Source: an uncultured Opitutia bacterium | GTDB lineage: Bacteria; Verrucomicrobiota; Verrucomicrobiia; Opitutales; Opitutaceae | Direction of reading: 5' to 3' | Length of the DNA stretch: 45,715 bases | Assembly (NCBI GenBank): GCA_903840415.1 | Contig: CAIMFY010000003.1 | Coordinates: 1-45,715, forward strand | Shown here: in pieces, positions 44,606-45,715 of the stretch | How the letters are laid out: every line of letters starts with the position of its first letter | Numbering within the stretch: position 1 is the first letter of the stretch | The notes under the pieces: generated by a model | What the model saw: the letters and a program-made list of their open reading frames with translations, nothing else | Databases searched by the model: none | What the model was told of the DNA's origin: nothing | Program-made: the position numbers and the translations under genes

Positions 44606-45163
44606 TCAGCCCTGCACTTCGCCCATCCGCTCGCCCTCGAGTTCGTAGAGCCCGGTCATATAGCCGTTCTCAAACATCGCGCCGACCTTCAGCTCACCGA
44701 AAAACTGCACCGGCACATCCATCAGCGGCGCCACACCTTTCTTCATCTTCACGATCACCCACTCGTTCATGTTCGGCACTGCACCGTAGCAGCAGGCCAT
44801 CGTGTTGCGCATCAGCAGAAATTCCGTGACGAGACCCTTCTCCATTTTCACCGGCACCATGAAGCCGGTGATGACCGCCTTCTTGCCGTTCCACTCTTTC
44901 ACGCCCGCGGGGATTTGCTCCTCGCCGGTCGGTGGCTTCGCGGTCGGAGCCGCCGTCGGATCGAACGCCGGCGGGACAAAATTGTAGGACGCGAGCTGCT
45001 CGAAACCTAGTTTCAGGTAGCCATTGTCGAATTGGGCGCTCGCCGCCGGCGCCGCTACCACGCCAGTCGGTGTGCCGGCCGGCGGCACGACATCCGCGGC
45101 GCGCATAGCGACACCTAGCACTGCAACAAGTGAAACCAACCCAAGCGCGCGAAAAATTTTCAT
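44606..45163 (-). CDS. DUF3299 family secreted protein
   Basis: The 185-residue product has a signal peptide (MKIFRALGLVSLVAVLGVAMRAAD) and a DUF3299 domain (about 50-180). The domain shows PAGVKEWNGKKAVITGFMVPVKMEKG and LMRNTMACCYGAVPNMNEWVIVKMKKG, where the adjacent cysteines in CCYG are the family hallmark. VQFFGELKVGAMFENGYMTGLYELEGE closes the domain. The family is small, periplasmic and without known function; its cysteine pair hints at metal or redox binding. It is on the minus strand, divergent from the truncated hydrolase, with 137 bp between the starts. Confidence 0.85.
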   Translation of the reverse strand: MKIFRALGLVSLVAVLGVAMRAADVVPPAGTPTGVVAAPAASAQFDNGYLKLGFEQLASYNFVPPAFDPTAAPTAKPPTGEEQIPAGVKEWNGKKAVITGFMVPVKMEKGLVTEFLLMRNTMACCYGAVPNMNEWVIVKMKKGVAPLMDVPVQFFGELKVGAMFENGYMTGLYELEGERMGEVQG

Positions 45164-45300
45164 GGCGCTGGCACGTTACTCACGCGACGCCATTCGTCAA
45201 AGCGCGATTTTGTGTGCAACTCACGCCAGGAACGTGCGGCAAAACGCACGCTAGGACGTTGCCTTGTGCATCGCGCGGCACTTCGCTCACGGCACCCACC

Positions 45301-45594
45301 ATGCGAGGAATTAAAAAGCGCTGGCTCACTCTGCCAGTGTCGCTGCTTGCGCTCGGCGTGTTTTGGTTCTGGCGGTCAACACGTTTTCAGGTCGAACGCG
45401 TGGTGATCGACGGCCACGCGATTGAGTTCGCGCGCCACGGCTCCGGCAGCCCGACCGTAGTTTTTCTCCACGGCGGTTTCGGCGGCGGGCCTAAACTAAG
45501 CTCGTGGTCTTCGCTCCAGCTGCGCATCGGCACTTCCTTGTTCAATTACACCCGACCCGGACAGGGCGGCTCGGAACCGTTCGAAAAACCATAG
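45301..45594 (+). pseudogene. Truncated alpha/beta hydrolase N-terminal fragment
   Basis: The 97-residue product begins with a membrane-anchor-like helix (MRGIKKRWLTLPVSLLALGVFWFW), then the opening of an alpha/beta hydrolase: VVIDGHAIEFARHGSGSPTVVFLHGGFGG with the oxyanion HGG. It continues FNYTRPGQGGSEPFEKP and stops. Normal members continue for about 200 more residues through the nucleophile elbow (GxSxG) and the histidine, none of which is present. The stop at 45592-45594 comes where homology ends, and hairpin-rich sequence unlike the gene begins within a few bases. I read this as a gene interrupted by an inserted element. A sequencing or annotation artefact is possible only if the rest is elsewhere. 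Confidence 0.7.
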
Positions 45595-45601
45595 GCTTTT
45601 A

Positions 45602-45694
45602 TCACAGCGAGCCTGTGAAGGCGGTTTGAGATAAAGAGCGAATGAGGCCGCGCGAACAGCGAGTGCGGCCGTTAATCTCCGGGTTTGCACCGGA
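45602..45694 (+). ncRNA. Candidate structured RNA, HEARO/omega-RNA-like, at the window edge
   Basis: Four stems lie in 93 bases. The first is a 6-bp hairpin (45602-45607 with 45613-45618). The second is a 5-bp closing stem (45628-45632 with 45675-45679). Nested inside it is a 6-bp stem (45646-45651 with 45665-45670) around GAACA. A 5-bp hairpin (45678-45682 with 45690-45694) follows; its first two bases are also needed by the closing stem, so the two compete or shift slightly. The run starts just after the truncated hydrolase. The spacing and unpaired GAGATAAAG and GAACAGC motifs recall, from memory, HEARO RNAs upstream of IscB genes. No gene follows within the window, and the family call is unproven. 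Confidence 0.35.
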
Positions 45695-45715
45695 CACAAT
45701 GATCGCCGCGTCGGT

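Noticed and set aside
45595-45715. CRISPR repeat or tRNA at the right edge
   Set aside because: No direct repeat of 20 or more bases recurs and the stems do not form a cloverleaf with a T-loop or anticodon arm. The nested stems fit a different structured RNA better.

Overview
The window is high-GC chromosomal DNA. The lifestyle it shows is Gram-negative: an mlaEFD set, a TonB-dependent receptor, a TorF-type porin and several Sec-signal proteins and lipoproteins. The receptor's N-terminal style, the ArgJ-type arginine pathway, the ornithine decarboxylase/homospermidine synthase pair and the GTP-type PEP carboxykinase fit a verrucomicrobial, Opitutaceae-like bacterium. That assignment is inferred from protein style only, without a database search. 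Most of the window is ordinary housekeeping and metabolic genes. The foreign-looking material sits at the two edges.

Layout. 1-220: the 5' part of an OrfB/TnpB-like transposon protein, minus strand, running off the left edge. 389-4166: rsmE, an uncharacterised membrane protein, rsmD and a metallo-beta-lactamase-fold hydrolase. 4364-9045: a tightly packed operon of a secreted protein with repeated Trp-Pro motifs, mlaE, mlaF and mlaD, followed by a small lipoprotein. 9078-18826: a large arginine/polyamine region (argG, argF, argD, argB on minus; argJ on plus; then ornithine decarboxylase, homospermidine synthase and argC on minus). 18955-19794: porin. 20051-20901: rplM-rpsI. 21046-22847: DUF423 protein and CCA-adding enzyme. 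23036-28564: TonB receptor facing a small secreted protein and an S9 peptidase. 28661-30758: xdhC-mocA-NTF2-like operon. 30766-32010: purE and a lipoprotein cyclophilin. 32007-34952: ECF sigma factor, probable anti-sigma protein and a beta-repeat/RDD membrane protein. 35105-39082: Asp/Glu racemase and bifunctional PutA. 39098-42994: HDOD protein, secreted unknown, pckG and a small membrane protein. 43019-45163: CDF transporter, double-ACT protein and DUF3299 protein. 45301-45594: the N-terminal fragment of an alpha/beta hydrolase, cut off just before a run of hairpins (45602-45694) that looks like a structured RNA carried by a mobile element.

How the genes work together. ArgJ, B, C, D, F and G cover the recycling acetyl route from glutamate through ornithine to argininosuccinate (argH is not in the window). 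The decarboxylase and homospermidine synthase beside them draw ornithine into polyamines. PutA returns proline to glutamate. MlaEFD is the inner-membrane core of a lipid transporter, and the Trp-Pro repeat protein encoded one base upstream is a candidate envelope partner. Strong intrinsic terminators close the rplM-rpsI, porin and TonB-receptor units. Two dispersed-repeat sequences lie inside the arginine region, one between argB and argD and one immediately upstream of argC.
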